From assembly GCA_000934455.1 (NCBI GenBank), contig KN882267.1:1-64000 (forward strand): a stretch of DNA of 64,000 bases, written 5' to 3'. How positions within the stretch are numbered: the first letter of the stretch is position 1; every line of letters starts with the position of its first letter. The notes under the pieces are model-generated. The model saw nothing but the letters and a program-made list of their open reading frames with translations. It did not search any database and had not been told where the DNA came from. Shown in pieces: positions 39,580-54,500 of the stretch. Both the position numbers and the translations under genes were made by a program. The stretch comes from Apostichopus parvimensis (taxonomy: Eukaryota > Echinodermata > Holothuroidea > Aspidochirotida > Stichopodidae).

Positions 39580-42500
39580 GTAAGTTCTTTATACTTCCTG
39601 ATTAATAAATTGTCTATAGATTACCTTCATCCATGAATCTGCGGTAATGAGACACATTTTCATAACGTTCTGTTTCATCGCTGCCCATAAGGACTATACG
39701 ATACTTTAGTTCGTTGGTCCCGGTTGAAACAGCAAATATTTCCATGGTAAAAGTTCATATATTTCAGAAACGATTCTCGGGGGTTACACATAGTGGGATG
39801 GCCGAGTGTGACCATAACTCTATATCTTGCGAAGGGGTAAAACTCCACATGTATATGTGGATGTTTATGAGGTTAACAATTGCACTTTTATTATGAACGA
39901 CTCCTTCAAATCGGAAATTGAAAGGAAGGTGCACAATGATGAGAAACTGTGTCTGCAGACCCAAAACTAAAGATATAAAATAAGGCGATTATATTGAATT
40001 GATATGCAATATTAATATGTTAGTGTCAATTTCCTACAACATAGTAACCGAGTTGAAAGTTCAACGGTTCAAAGGACAAATCAATATTTTTGAGTAATTC
40101 TGTGTCAAAAGTGCTCTTTTCAAAGTAATCAAATTTAATAGGAATGTGTATCTCAATGTGTATCTCACAATGTATATGTGTGTAATGTGTATCTCACAGC
40201 GAAACAATAAGGTCATTTTGCTGTCACACCAAGGTGTAATATTGAATTGACAAGTATCCTTACATTTGTTATAGTAAATATGTATCAAACTATGTGGTTA
40301 CTACGGGCATTGGTTAACATGTATGAAATGAAAGAAGTTGGTGTATCGAAGAGCATCAAAACGAATAGTAAAGGGACTTTCTCTGCAAGAGCTCTATGGG
40401 AAAGCATTAAATTTAATTGAAATTGTCACAGGTGTAATGGGTATGTCATGTACTATCAGGTTTGTCGTGACCATGTAAACCGAGTTGAAAGATCAATTAA
40501 AGGTCAAAAAATGAATGTGAAATTAAGGAAATATGGACTTTTTGCCACAGCTCCATATGAAAGCATTGAATAGACTTACAGCTTTAACCGGTTTATTGTG
40601 TGTATTCCGTACTATCAAATTATGTGGTTGCAATGGTAACTGATTTGAAACACCAACTAAAGTTCAAAGTTACTTGGAGGAATTGGTCAATTTAAGCAAA
40701 CGTGATTATTTGTTACAACCTTATATGAAGCCATCATGAATTGACTTAAGAGTTTCACGGCTGGGTGGACTTGTCGAAATAACTTAAGTACATAGGGTCA
40801 AAACGGACCTCCACTCTAAGAAATGACAACAATCTTCAACACTGAAATGAAGACGGTATACTCTCATATCCTTCTTTATACTCAAAAGAAAAAAGACTAT
40901 TACAGTCGTGCGCCAGCACACGCCCGTATGTTTCCTTTTTTTAGGTTCCTGTTTTTTTGCAAAGCAAGGAACCTATGCATTCAACTTGGCATATGTGTGT
41001 GTATGTGACGCTTGGCTTGTGTACACGATAACTCAATTAGGAAATGATGTCCAAACTTGGTGGGTGAATAGCAATAGCCCATAGTGAGAGGAAGATCCCT
41101 ATTGTTTTTGGTGCCCGCAAAGGTCTCCAAAGGTCAGTTAGGGTAAAAAAAGGCATTTTTTTTTTAAAAATGCAACAACTCTCAGTGCAAAAGTCTGATG
41201 CAGTTAATATTTTGAGACAAGCTGTGAATGGGGTAAGGGATCATTTTCAAACATAACGGTCATGTGATCCAAGGTCAACACATGTCAATTAGGAGTCGAA
41301 AACTAGTATTTTGCAATAACTTGAGAACCAAGTGACGTTCAAGGTTGGGAGTTACGCTATTGTAATCCAGTAGTCGACCTGCATCTAGGTGACCTTTGAC
41401 CTCAAGTTGACCTCCGGTGACCTGTATTAGTTTATTTGGTTATTTGAATTTTCGTGGCCATAATCGGATCTCACAGGTACCTTCCGATCAAAATTGTCCA
41501 TGGGTTGACCCCTGTGCGATCTTCGTGTGCGAAGTTATCAGAGGTCAAGGTTTTTATTCTTTAATAAGTAAGGTTAAGATGGTCGTACAGTACAGATTTG
41601 CCATGTTGCTTTTTGGAATCAGCATGTCAAACTACATCTGACCGTCAGGTCAAGGGTCAAATTTTGAAAAATATGCTCATTTTAGGAGATACGGGGAAAA
41701 CAAAAAAAGTTGTCAATATTTTGATATATGATTGAGCTCTTTGTGCACTATAGAGGAAACCAACTCCCGCTACAATCGGACAGCCGGTTCTCAAGTTATG
41801 AGGGACCAAAAGTTGGTGTTGATACCTTTTTAGCAATAACAATGTGTGTGTACATTGTAGCACATGATTTTAGGAGAGGTTTCACATCATTGAGGGGAAT
41901 ATTTTTGATAAAAACCATCAGGTCATCCAAGGTCATTCAAAGTTGCTTATGTGCACAAAACTGCCAACTTATGCTAATTTTTGCAACATCTTCTCGTCCC
42001 GAAGTCTGACATGGCTGATATATTGGGACAAGTTGTGAATGAGGTGGGGGCACGTTTTCCAAAATAAGCGTTATGTAATCCAAGGTCACAAAGGTAAAAT
42101 ATAGGTCACAATGTGTTTTTCTTTTGCAATTACTTGTGAAACTCCCACTGACAGGGTCCGACATGGTTGATATTTTGGGAATAGTTGTTTATGGGTAAGG
42201 GATCGTTTCCAAACACAACTGTAATGTGATCCAAGGTCACCAAAGGTCAATTATGGGTCACAATGTGTTTTTTTTTTTTGCAATTACTTGTGAAACTCCC
42301 ACTGACAGTGTCCAACATGGTTGATATTTTGGGAATAGCTGTAAATGGGGTAAGGGATCGTTTCCAAACATAAAGGTCATGTGATCCAAGGTTAGCAAAG
42401 GTCAATAAGTGTTCCAAAACTAGTATTTTTGCAATAACATGAGAACAAATTGTCCATCAAAGTTGGGAGTTACGCTATTGTAATCCAATATTCGACTTCC

Positions 42501-45500
42501 ATCTTGGTGACCTTTGACCTCAGGTTGACCTCTGGTGACCTATATTAGTTTCTTGGTTATTTGAATTTTCGTAGCCATATTCGGATCTCAAAGGTACCTT
42601 CTGATCAATATTGTCCATTGGTTGACCCCTGTGCGACCCTCCTGTGCGAAGTTATCAGAGGTCAAGGTTATGTTTGGTTTTAATACATGTGGTTAGGATG
42701 ATCGTATAGACTTGTCATGTTTTTTTTTAATCAGTGTGGCAAACTAAATCTTACTATGAGGTCAAAAGGTCAAACCTTGAGAAAATATGCTCATTTTGGT
42801 AGGTATGAGGCAAAGAAAAATAGTTTGGCAATATTTTGATATAAGATAGAGCTCTGTGTGCTATAATTAGAGGAAACCAACTCCCGCTTCAATCATACAC
42901 CAGGTTCTTAAGTTATGAGGGGCCAAAGGTTGACATGGGGGATATTTGTGGACTAGTTGTGATTAATTAGTGTGATCAATTAGTGTGATCAATTAGTGGT
43001 GAAAAACTAGTATTTTTGCAATAACTTGAGAACTAAATGTCCATCAAAGTTGGGAGTTACGCTCTTGTAATCCAATAGTCGACCTGCATTTGGGTGACTG
43101 TTGACCTCAGGTCGACCTCTGGTGACCTGTATTAGCTTCTTTTCAGTTGATTATTTGAATTTGAATTTTCGTGGTCATATTCCGATCTCAATTGTCCATA
43201 AGTTGACTCCTCTGCAACCTTTGTGTGCTAACTTATTAGAGATCAAGGTTTTATTGGTTAATAAAAAGTCTTAATAAGTACAGATAGGATGATTCTGTGA
43301 GTTCTGTAAAAAGAGCCAACTCTTGCTCATATCAGACACCAGCTGGTCCTCAACAGGATTTTAAAAGGACTAACGGTTGATTTGTGATATTTTTGTCAAT
43401 AATATGGTGTGTGTACATCGGACCACATAACTATTTTAGGAAAGTGCTGCTCCCTTGTAAATATTCCTTACAAGCAAGAAACCATAGTGCCCTTGGGCTC
43501 TTGTTTTCAATGAAGAACAATTTCCTAACCATACTGAGTCAAGACCGTTCATGTTTCGTAAAATTCTCTTTACAGATTTTGGCAGGTTTAAGGTACGACT
43601 AGCCAAGCTCCTCACAACTGAAATCATACTCAGTCTTGCAACGTTCTTCATGTTTCCTCCTGCTAAGATTGACGAGTTACGACATGCGAAACAGAGCCCC
43701 GGGCTATTCATGGTCTCCTTAATGGAAGAAAGGGGTCAAATAAAGCCTAATGACATCTCACCCTTGTTAACTGCTCTTGATAAGTTGGAACTTAATGGTT
43801 TACTAAGCACCCTGCATCGTATTTTCCAGGGATCCGAAGGTAAGGTGTAGTGCGATATATATCTGACTAGAGACTGACACATGTACGACCAAACAAATGA
43901 CCGAATACAATGCCTGCATACAGGGAAAAACGTCGGCTAGTCTGTTATTAAACTTCCTTAATGTGTTAACAACTAAATATCTGAGACTATTTTACAAAGT
44001 CATTGTCAAATACAACAAAAACAAAACGACTGATGTAAATCAGCTTGCGTAAATATCACAGCGTTTAGTTCAAAACTTGAAAACATGTTAATTTGATTAT
44101 TAGGACTATATCTAAAATGTTTGTAAGCTAAATGTAAGCTATATATCAAGTATATTAATCAGATTTTTGAGCATGCCACGTTTTCTCAGTGATAATGTGA
44201 CGTCATGTTGGTGGTAACAGGCTACAGTACATTTGTCGTCGTCATCATTATAATTATTATTATAATTATTAAGATTATTATTATTGCTGTTGTTGTTATT
44301 ATTATTAACCAGTTTCAAGTAAGTATCATAAAACATAACAAAGAATAAAACACTGTTATTGAAGCTATATGTTTCTATTATTTTGAGAACAGATAAGACA
44401 TGCCAGTTTGTGCGATACCTCAAGACATTTTACAAACAACTTTATAGCAAGATCAATCCAATACCTTACATCCGCGAAAAGGTGTTTCGTGTGAATGACG
44501 TATTTGTTGAAGGTGGTATTGAAATGCACGGAAGAGACAATAAAGATACCGAACGTTTGTTGGAAGGAAATACAATGGAAGCCGTAAAGCTAAACTCATA
44601 TCGCGATGTATTTAACGATGACATAATATCTTCAAAGCGAATACTGTTAGAAGGCGATCCTGGTTATGGTAAATCAACGTTTACATTACAAGCTGCTTAT
44701 GACTGGTGCAATGCATCTGATTCATCTCCATTGAAAGATGTAGCTATCTTTATCTTGCTTCCACTAAGACTCCTCGGCGGTATATTGTCGATTTGTCTCG
44801 CAATCAAACTGATTCTGATGCCAGGTGAATCAAATCTAACAGAGGAAGACATTATGGAAATTTTGAGAAACAGCCCGGGCGCAGTGCTGGTTTTTGATGG
44901 GTATGATGAATATCCGGACAAAGATAATATTGAGATATCAGAAGTTATGAAAATCATCGCTGGTAATATGTTTGCGAACTTTAAGGTAATAACATGTACT
45001 AGGTCATCCTATATACCTGATAATCTCGATATAGAGACGGTCAATGTTCGTTTGACAGGATTTGATGATAATGCAAGGGATGACTACATCAGAAGAGCTG
45101 TTGCTGTTAACGATAATCAAGCGGCTAGGAGAATCAATGATCTTCTCACTAGCAGTCCTGTGCTCAGTGACATTTGTCAAGTACCTCTCTTCTGTGTGAT
45201 GTTTGTGCATATCTCTTACGATTCAAAAAACATTTTATCATTCGCGTCTGTTACCAGTTTTTTTAGGCACATTCTAACGTGCTTTTATGAGCATATGCGG
45301 AACAAAATGGGTCACGCTAGAAAACGAAAAGACTGTTATATCATTCCAAATCATCCAAAGCTTAACAAACTATTATTTGATGCGCTTACTGGAAAGAATC
45401 AGCAGATTGTTTGGCAAAAAGAAACGTTCAAGACCAATGTTGGCAATGGATGTTACAATGAACTTATCAAAATTGGTATCCTACTTGAAGAAGACATTCT

Positions 45501-48500
45501 CAAGATAAATGATAAACCAGGGATGGCGGCGGTTTCTGTTATCGAGCGAACGACTATTGTCAGATTTTATCACAAACTATTCGCTGAATGGTACGCAGCC
45601 AACTATCTTTCAACGTGTGCAGGGAGCATGATGCACGGAGCTCTTTGGCTCCAGAAAGAGTTCGAAAAAATAAACCCTGTTGATCTACAGTTTGTCTTTA
45701 GATTTGCTTGTGGACTCAATAAGAAAGCTTCATCAAGAATCATCAAGTATCTGAAAGGAATTAAGGACGGACAATCTTTCGCAATACTATGTTTCTTTGA
45801 ACAAGTTGGTGAGCCAGATGATGTAGTGGCCATGGTGAAATATTTATTAACAGGAGGCGTTACCATCAGCTCCACTGATAGCAGACTCCTTCAAAGGTCA
45901 ACAATACAGATTCTTGACATTGCGGCTAAAAGCGACGTAAGTATTTCATATATTACTGTTGTCGCATGATTGGCAACATTATACTTTACAGTCGTGGCAT
46001 GGTTGAATATTTATATGAGGATATTGATGATACGATACTAATGATAGTTTTCTCTTGTATGGACACGAATATATCATGTTTTACCAACCTGCCCCCCCCC
46101 CCATGTGACTGCGACCAGTAAGTAACCAAAAATTCCAGTCCACCGAAAACTACCATTGTTTGAAGATATTCATGGTCGATTCACGTTGTAGGTATTTAGC
46201 ATTTGAAATATTCAATCCACCCCGCCCATGACATGGAGTTACGAGCTTCATTACTGTGAGTATATAAACCTTACCGATGGTTCCACCTAATCATTGGCAG
46301 TCCTTGGATTTACGCTATCAAATTATAGAACATCACTTATTTCCTTCCGGTTATTTCTTTCAATTACATGCGGAAATTATCTTTGAGAGTATGAATTAAT
46401 ACAGATGTAACACAACTACAGAATTATAGTACGGTATATCATTAAGAACTGTCTGTGCAATAATATGTCGAATAGACGACTATGCGAAAGGGAAATATTG
46501 TTTTACCCTATACCATATTAAGTGTAACGAATTCAATATTCTCTAGTGCAAATATCGACTTAGTCAATTTTGAGGATAGTATGTTGAATTTTCATTTCAC
46601 TGTTGGTAATAAACGACTGTGTTACTATGATCAATTAATGAGTGAATCTAAGTTCCTCACGAACAGAATAAGTACCACAATAAATACAGACAAAATACAA
46701 TCCTTGTTATTTAGAAGGATACGATGAAGGGATTTAGATATGTGCATTCAGTATAGCAGAAAGTAAACCATTGCACTACAGGGTCATTATCAGATGGATA
46801 AGGAAACCATCATCCTAACCACATAAATGACAAAACGAAGTAAATAAAATCAATTTCTTTGGTTGACACAAATATATCAAATTATTCTACAAAGATAGTA
46901 AAAAACAAACTATGCTGCATGTATTCTAAGGGCGAGGGCTCAAAGTACCGTATGCGCTATAGACAAACTTTAAGATGAGTAAGGGAAACATGATATCAAT
47001 CACAGAAATGACAAAACGAATCAGAAAATGAGTAACGCTTTTTTTTTTGGTGGGCAGGGTTAGGGGTTCACACATAACTATTCAGAGCAGCAAGCATATG
47101 GTTAGGACGTCCAACTACTCCCAAATATCATCAATGTGTCAATAAAAACAAAGCAATGCCAATGTTACGTGGTAACACTATTGTCAAAACAACCCTCACC
47201 GCATGAGTTACTGAGCTTTGACATAACATCGGTTACTGAGTACCCAGCAACTGCATTTAGTTAACGGAACAAAAACTCCAAAGAAAATCAAAAACTGCAG
47301 AGTGCCCAAATGTTTACACTATGAAATTAAACCATTGGGGAAAAATGTACAGTACTAACACATTGTTTTAACAGTTCAGATAAAATTGATATCATAAAAA
47401 AGTACAGATTTGACGTTGCAGGACGGATCAACCATGTATCCATAAAAATGATAACCGGTTGAACATAATGATATTACCCTTTATCACTTGTTTCTGAATG
47501 TAAATGGCTGGTAATTTCCTGACGGGTAAATCGCCTATTTCAGTTGTATTTGTTTGTGTCAACCCTTGTCGCGATTGATAGATCTCTCTCCACTTCCGTC
47601 CTCGGTAACTGTGAGCGGGGTATATAGGTATACTTTCTGAAGTAATTCAACACAGTAATAACGTTAACTGCAAATAGTACTCCCATACGAAATTTATATA
47701 ATGTAAACTAGAACGATAACACCAGAAAGACCACTGGTCCTGAAACCAATATCTGCTCTAACAACAGTAATTATAATTTCCGTACAGACATGCCGTGCAA
47801 CAGAAAATAGCTGGACATGTGCATTCAACTGTGCAATATTGAAGGAGACTAAACAAAATCAAGAAGAAGTCGAGTACAGCCCGTCGAGGGTCTACACATA
47901 TACTGTGTTGTGCTAAATTTCATTCACGTTCTGTTCTTGTTCATTCTTTCGGTTATAGCTTTTTCGCCGGCGAACGTTACACTTTTGTGTAGCATTTTAT
48001 TTAATTTTCTTTTGTTCGTGCTTTGCTAATTAAGTATTTATAGTTCTTAAAATGTTTGATCTTATTTCCATTAGTCTTCTTCCTACTCGATCTAGTTCAT
48101 TTCTTAAAATAATATCAGTATCGAGAGAGAAAAGCAAATCTTTCAGAGTTAGTATCGATTAGTTAATAGTATTGGATTAATACATATATCATGAAATAAT
48201 TATGTAACATCGAGAAAAGGTGTACGCAATTAACAATTGTACAGGTGACTTTCAATCGTATCAGGTACACGAGCTTATAAACTAATCACTGGTGGATCGT
48301 GATGATGGTAGGGAAGTGACGCAAGAAGACTAAACCAAACACTAAATCCGTTTTGTAGTTATATATGAAAATGATATAATTTGAACACGTTTCTACTGAT
48401 TACTTGCAACGAGCGATAGTAGAATAAAATGTAAATAAATAAACGGACTTACATATAATTTTCTCCCGGGAGACTAATTAATTGATCACAAGCTTTCCAA

Positions 48501-51500
48501 AAAGACATATGTACATCAATGTACAGATCGGACTAAAACACACACAAACGCAAACTTACATACAAACACATGAATGGTAGAATTAGCAAGTCGACCTCTT
48601 AATGAAGTAAAGTGTTAACGGAACTCCTCTCCGCTTCAGTAAGTAGCGTCAATGATCTCTTCGTCACATTCAAAGTTGGTGCAGTCTTAAGTACTGTAGC
48701 CATGATTATGCGCTCCATTAATGAAAATGGTATGCTGTTAAGATGTTGCTGTTTGAACAGCTCTATAGAATATTTGATTTCTAAAAGGATAAGGTATATA
48801 TACGTTTCTGAACGGAAACCTTCTTAAAGTTCCTGTCATTAAAGTATAAAGTTTATGTAGCTCTCCTCTTCTCTAAACCCTCCCACATCTCTCAATCTCC
48901 GTCTCCTCGTAAATGCTCCCTCCTATTCATCACCACAAGTCTCTATAGGAATCTACTATTATTTGTTTTCATAATTAATATTCTATATTAAGTACTTAAA
49001 TAAATGATATCATTGTAATATTTAGAACAATGTCTTTTGAGGATAAACTTAAAAGTATGGCTTACATGTCATCATAGTTATTGCACTCGTCATACGTTAC
49101 TGTTTCCCAACTGTGTACGTATTTTTCCTATGAAACCTAAGCCCTCTTTTTCGTCCCTTTCAAATCGAGTTACTCTGAGCCATGAAATTGAAAGCAGTCA
49201 AAGACCCTATCAACTTATTGATCAAAGGTATTACTAACGTACACATATTAACCAGGAAGATAACATTTCCATGCTTTAAATCCATGCTAAAACTAAAAGT
49301 TTGTTTTGTTTTCCCTCAGATTCCCATCACCAGTGTATGCCTTAACAAATCTTTCAAGGAGTGTGAGGAACATGTTATTGTACTTCACTCTGGACTCAAA
49401 TTGAATCAATTGTTGACGGTAGAGAAGATACACATAGAGGCAGAGCGAGTAAATAGGGAACCTAGGATACTAACAGAGGAAGACGTTACGATGATATTCC
49501 GTTATGGACTACGTTCTGAACATTTAAAGGATCTATCGTGAGTATAATGTAATAGGTTACGATTTCCCAGTTTTACATTTCCAAACCTGACAACAGAATG
49601 GATAGCAAAAAGAACATGGGAATATTTTAGCTTTCAGTACATATTTTCAACACAAATATTTATAATAATAATATCGGTAATTACCGCTGAAGTTTCATGT
49701 TTTTGTACTAGTTAAAACTTATATTTAGTGGAAGGTCACTTTTATATCGCAATAAAACGTAATAGGTAATAGTATATATGTTATTCGCTCCAATATACCG
49801 TGTTAAACCTAATATTAGACTACTCCTTTTGATTCCTTAAGACATCGTAGAACTCTAAACATGATGTTGACATCTCTGTAATAATAATGGAACAGACTTT
49901 GTGTCCGTAAATGACCATCAACGGTGTACTCACACACAATAATTCAATGTCTACTGTATTCATGCATACTAAACTGTATCTTTCGATATTGAAATATAGA
50001 AATTATCGTTATGATGAGAAGTACTAATCGGTCATTCATCCGTTCTAGATAATAAAAAAAAAACTTATTTTTTGGGATCTATAAACCACAGACTGCCGTT
50101 ATCTGTAAAGCTATTTGTTGAATGACTAACATTATATACTAACCCAACGTTTAGACTAATGCTCGTTATATCGCACGAGGTAGAATTTAGGCAACAGGAT
50201 TATGTGTTTATGATAGAGTGTCATACTGTTTATATTGTAATAGACACAAACAGACGAATGTGAGCTTCTGCGTGGTAAAAAAAAAGTAGGGACTGAACAC
50301 ATTGTGAAAATATCTGTAAAATACATTTTCCTCGAGTTTTAGTGAGATGCAGGAAACAGCGGACAGAACATTCGTGTACACAATTGAAGAGTACAAGCAA
50401 TATCCTCTGCATTCTAATCATGTAGGCAGGCATAGAAGTACTTGCCTGCACTGACAGACCGTTCTTGTTTGTTTTTGCCTTCCTTCTGTAATTTGGGAAG
50501 ACATGTTTAATACATATAAAGTACATTACAATTACATACAAAGCTATGCGCTGAACGGCATATATGTAAATTTGCTAACCGAATGATTTGATTGAAGTAT
50601 GTTATATTGAACTAGGAAGAAACAGAGCACCATGATCGCATGTGCATGGTGATAATGTCATACTGGATGGTATTATGTGTTGTAAGTATCATGCAATACA
50701 CCCTCCATATGAATATAACACAAGGTGAAAAAAAGGACTGAACAAGTCCAGTGTACACTCCGCATAATATCGGAAAATATGTCCATCGCAGAAGCATGGA
50801 CATATCAAATAAAGACATGTGTTAGACATGTGTTCTCTTATCACTTGAGACCGACATAACTTTATAAAACGCATCTTAATATAATGAGGTTGACATAGCT
50901 TAATTAAAGTGTTATATTTAATAGATCGAGCAATGGGCAAAAGCAGATCGAGGGAGCTGAAATTAAATTAAAAGACTTCGGACGGATACATTAGAGGAGC
51001 GTGCAATTTTGTATTTATTTACACATTTTGTGCTGTCGGTTTTGCTATTATTTCACCATGTATTTGGGTCTTATAGCAATATGCTTCCTCCGGATACTAA
51101 GCCGGTTTCGTTTACCTGTGGTGTATTATATATCACCCGCCCTGTTAGAATGGTGCTCGTAAAATGTGATAGTATGCAAAGCCCCAGTGGCCTTCTATCT
51201 ACAAGTTTCTTTTCTTATAGATGCTACCGTGGCCCAAATCGGAGAATGTAAATCTAAGTTTTGTTTTCCTTAACTCCAATTTCAACTTTATTCTCGAAAT
51301 TTCGGCATTTTTTCAGAGCTTCAACTTAATTTTCTTTCAAATGTTCTTACTGAACTGTCTACTCCACACAGTTTGAATGTTCTAAACTCTTCCAGGAAAG
51401 TTGACGTTTATTATCATCACTCCAAACTTGTTCTTTGCAACGGCGACAAATCTTAACGTTTTGGCTTCGAAAGTTTTAGCTTCTTTTCGGATGTAAATTA

Positions 51501-54500
51501 TGATGAAGGACATTTCGAAACTTTGACTGTTCTAGCAGAAAAAGTGGTTCACAATCACTCTTCTTTCTATTAGGACTTTTTTATTTATTTTTCAAGACAA
51601 AGTTGTCGACCATTTTCGTATATTTCAGAGAAATCCAGGCTAATTGAAGCATTCCCTCCTGATGTTATCGGTGTATTATTAACTTTTCTGTTAGACGTTT
51701 TTGTTTTTTACTGACACTGTAATTTTGACGTAGCACCCTACTTGTTTAATAGGTGTAAGTTGATATCAATGCAATAACATTCGTTCTCATGGGTACACAA
51801 GGAGGGTTAAAACGTGAATACGCTGCACTCAGATACGTTATTTGACAGGAAACATATGCATTTCAATACGACAATGTATAATAACAAACGGTGCTGAAAA
51901 ATAGAGTTCATACCAACTGCGTCAGAGGTAAACCAACATTTACTCAACACATGTAAAGGAACTGTTATCCACTCTCACGGGAGTGAAGATAACCTATACC
52001 ATAATTACGATTTTGTAGTGGAACTAGCGTTCTGAAATAGTAACATCATATTATATTATCAAATATATTAATTGCATCTCATAAAGAATAATACGATCGA
52101 GAATTCCAGGATTTCTACCTTGTTTCTTATCTTTGTTAATTATATACAACCTTACTGATCATCAAGATTTCCCGGCCACGAAAGGGTTTAATTCATTATA
52201 GCTCAATGTCATGAAAAAAATTTTGATCTACGACCTTCGTCTTTCAGTAGATTAGAAGAATTTTAGTATTTAGAATTCTTCATCAACTTACACGGTCATT
52301 TACGATATATTATGANNNNNNNNNNNNNNNNNNNNNNNNNNNNNNNNNNNNNNNNNNNNNNNNNNNNNNNNNNNNNNNNNNNNNNNNNNNNNNNNNNNNN
52401 NNNNNNNNNNNNNNNNNNNNNNNNNNNNNNNNNNNNNNNNNNNNNNNNNNNNNNNNNNNNNNNNNNNNNNNNNNNNNNNNNNNNNNNNNNNNNNNNNNNN
52501 NNNNNNNNNNNNNNNNNNNNNNNNNNNNNNNNNNNNNNNNNNNNNNNNNNNNNNNNNNNNNNNNNNNNNNNNNNNNNNNNNNNNNNNNNNNNNNNNNNNN
52601 NNNNNNNNNNNNNNNNNNNNNNNNNNNNNNNNNNNNNNNNNNNNNNNNNNNNNNNNNNNNNNNNNNNNNNNNNNNNNNNNNNNNNNNNNNNNNNNNNNNN
52701 NNNNNNNNNNNNNNNNNNNNNNNNNNNNNNNNNNNNNNNNNNNNNNNNNNNNNNNNNNNNNNNNNNNNNNNNNNNNNNNNNNNNNNNNNNNNNNNNNNNN
52801 NNNNNNNNNNNNNNNNNNNNNNNNNNNNNNNNNNNNNNNNNNNNNNNNNNNNNNNNNNNNNNNNNNNNNNNNNNNNNNNNNNNNNNNNNNNNNNNNNNNN
52901 NNNNNNNNNNNNNNNNNNNNNNNNNNNNNNNNNNNNNNNNNNNNNNNNNNNNNNNNNNNNNNNNNNNNNNAAAAAAAGGAATACTTGCATCGAAGTTTTA
53001 ACATCACCTTGTAGAGCATAATGAAACAATGGTGGATGTCACATATTTTAATTTGGAATTGTGATGGACTGTTGATTACATTAAGCAAAAATATATGTTG
53101 TTTTATATGCAATGTGAAATTTTCTAAGCTTTATAAATAATTATATAAATGATACATACGATACCAAACTCATATTTCCATGGACATTGACATGCCGCAT
53201 TACAAGCATTTTATACACACACAAAGAACGAGAGATACCATTTAAGTAAACAATATCGTTAACATTAACAAGCCACAACGTGATAATTATCATATGCAGC
53301 ATTTTATATTGACATTTTAATATGTAGAATGATCCAACGATAGCAGAAATCTGAGAGTTATGTGCTGCTATGATTAATGATACAGTACACACTAAGACTG
53401 CAACGTGCTTGTTAACGTTAATATTATTTAAATCGGGTAAACAATACCGACAAATCAGTCTAAACGTGCGTACGTGTAATGTCCACTTGAAAATCTGTGG
53501 GAATCTAATGCACTTTCAACTTGTGATCAGTCTTTACAGAAAAACGAAGTCAGACTGTTTTCATAATCATTCATATGAATATAGCCTATTTTATGACGAA
53601 TAAATCAAGGACATGCCATAAATTCCCTTCTGGCTACTCATTGCCGTACTAAATGCAGCATATTTTGGAGCGAGACCCAGACCCAGATATGACAACACCC
53701 GAGTGTTCAATACTGGTATTACATTTGGAACAGTATCTTAGTTTGATCAATTACAGACTAATACGTAACACTGACAGGTTTGTAACATTTGATGATCAAA
53801 CAAACTAAGCTGCTTAAACTGACAAATACGGCGCTCGCTCAAATCAGATGCACAGAGAAAAGAATTTAAAAACATCCCCCACCCGCCCTTGCCGTCTATC
53901 TGTTGCAAAATAAAGCGTTTTCTTTTATGCTTTGGAGGATACAGGTGCGTTACAGTTGACGACATTGAATCATTTGATTTGTCATCTGATGAGCTGCCCT
54001 AAAAAGGGAACCCAATGTAGATAATATAGGTAATGACCAATTAAGTTTGGAAAGGCTGTAATTCTCAAACCTCTCGTAGTTTAACAAACATGCACTGTCC
54101 ATTACCGTATAAACAGAAAAGAACATCACATTAAAAAGTAACAGCAGTTGTTATATGGTGTACCACGTATTGCAGAAACAGCGGGAATTACGTGAAGCAC
54201 GGTCATGTAAACGTCGGCAGGGAATCGTTATTTAGCTCTGGGATAAAATATGCATTATGTGTTTTGAGTTTTGTTTACTTGTTTTGTGTAGATTTAGATG
54301 CCGTTTTACTACTTCAACAATACAGTTCATTGAGCTGGTTACCGATTGTAACATTCAAAGTATATTTCATGTTTGGTTATCTGATTATAGCAAATAAACA
54401 AATGGAATCATCTATGAACATTTTAATTGAAACAAAAAGCAATGATTTTTTGTGTCATATTATCAGGTTGATGATGTAGATACAGTCAAGCGAATATGCA

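Noticed and set aside
44139-44423. Asn/Asp-rich minus-strand frame
   Set aside because: It is a microsatellite translation antisense to the intron before the NACHT exon.
44697-45875. Minus-strand and alternative plus-strand frames inside the NACHT exon
   Set aside because: Shadows of the strong 515-codon NACHT frame, with no domain of their own.
52300-53112. Long open frames across the N run on both strands
   Set aside because: They exist only because N is read as an unknown residue; there is no sequence to support them.
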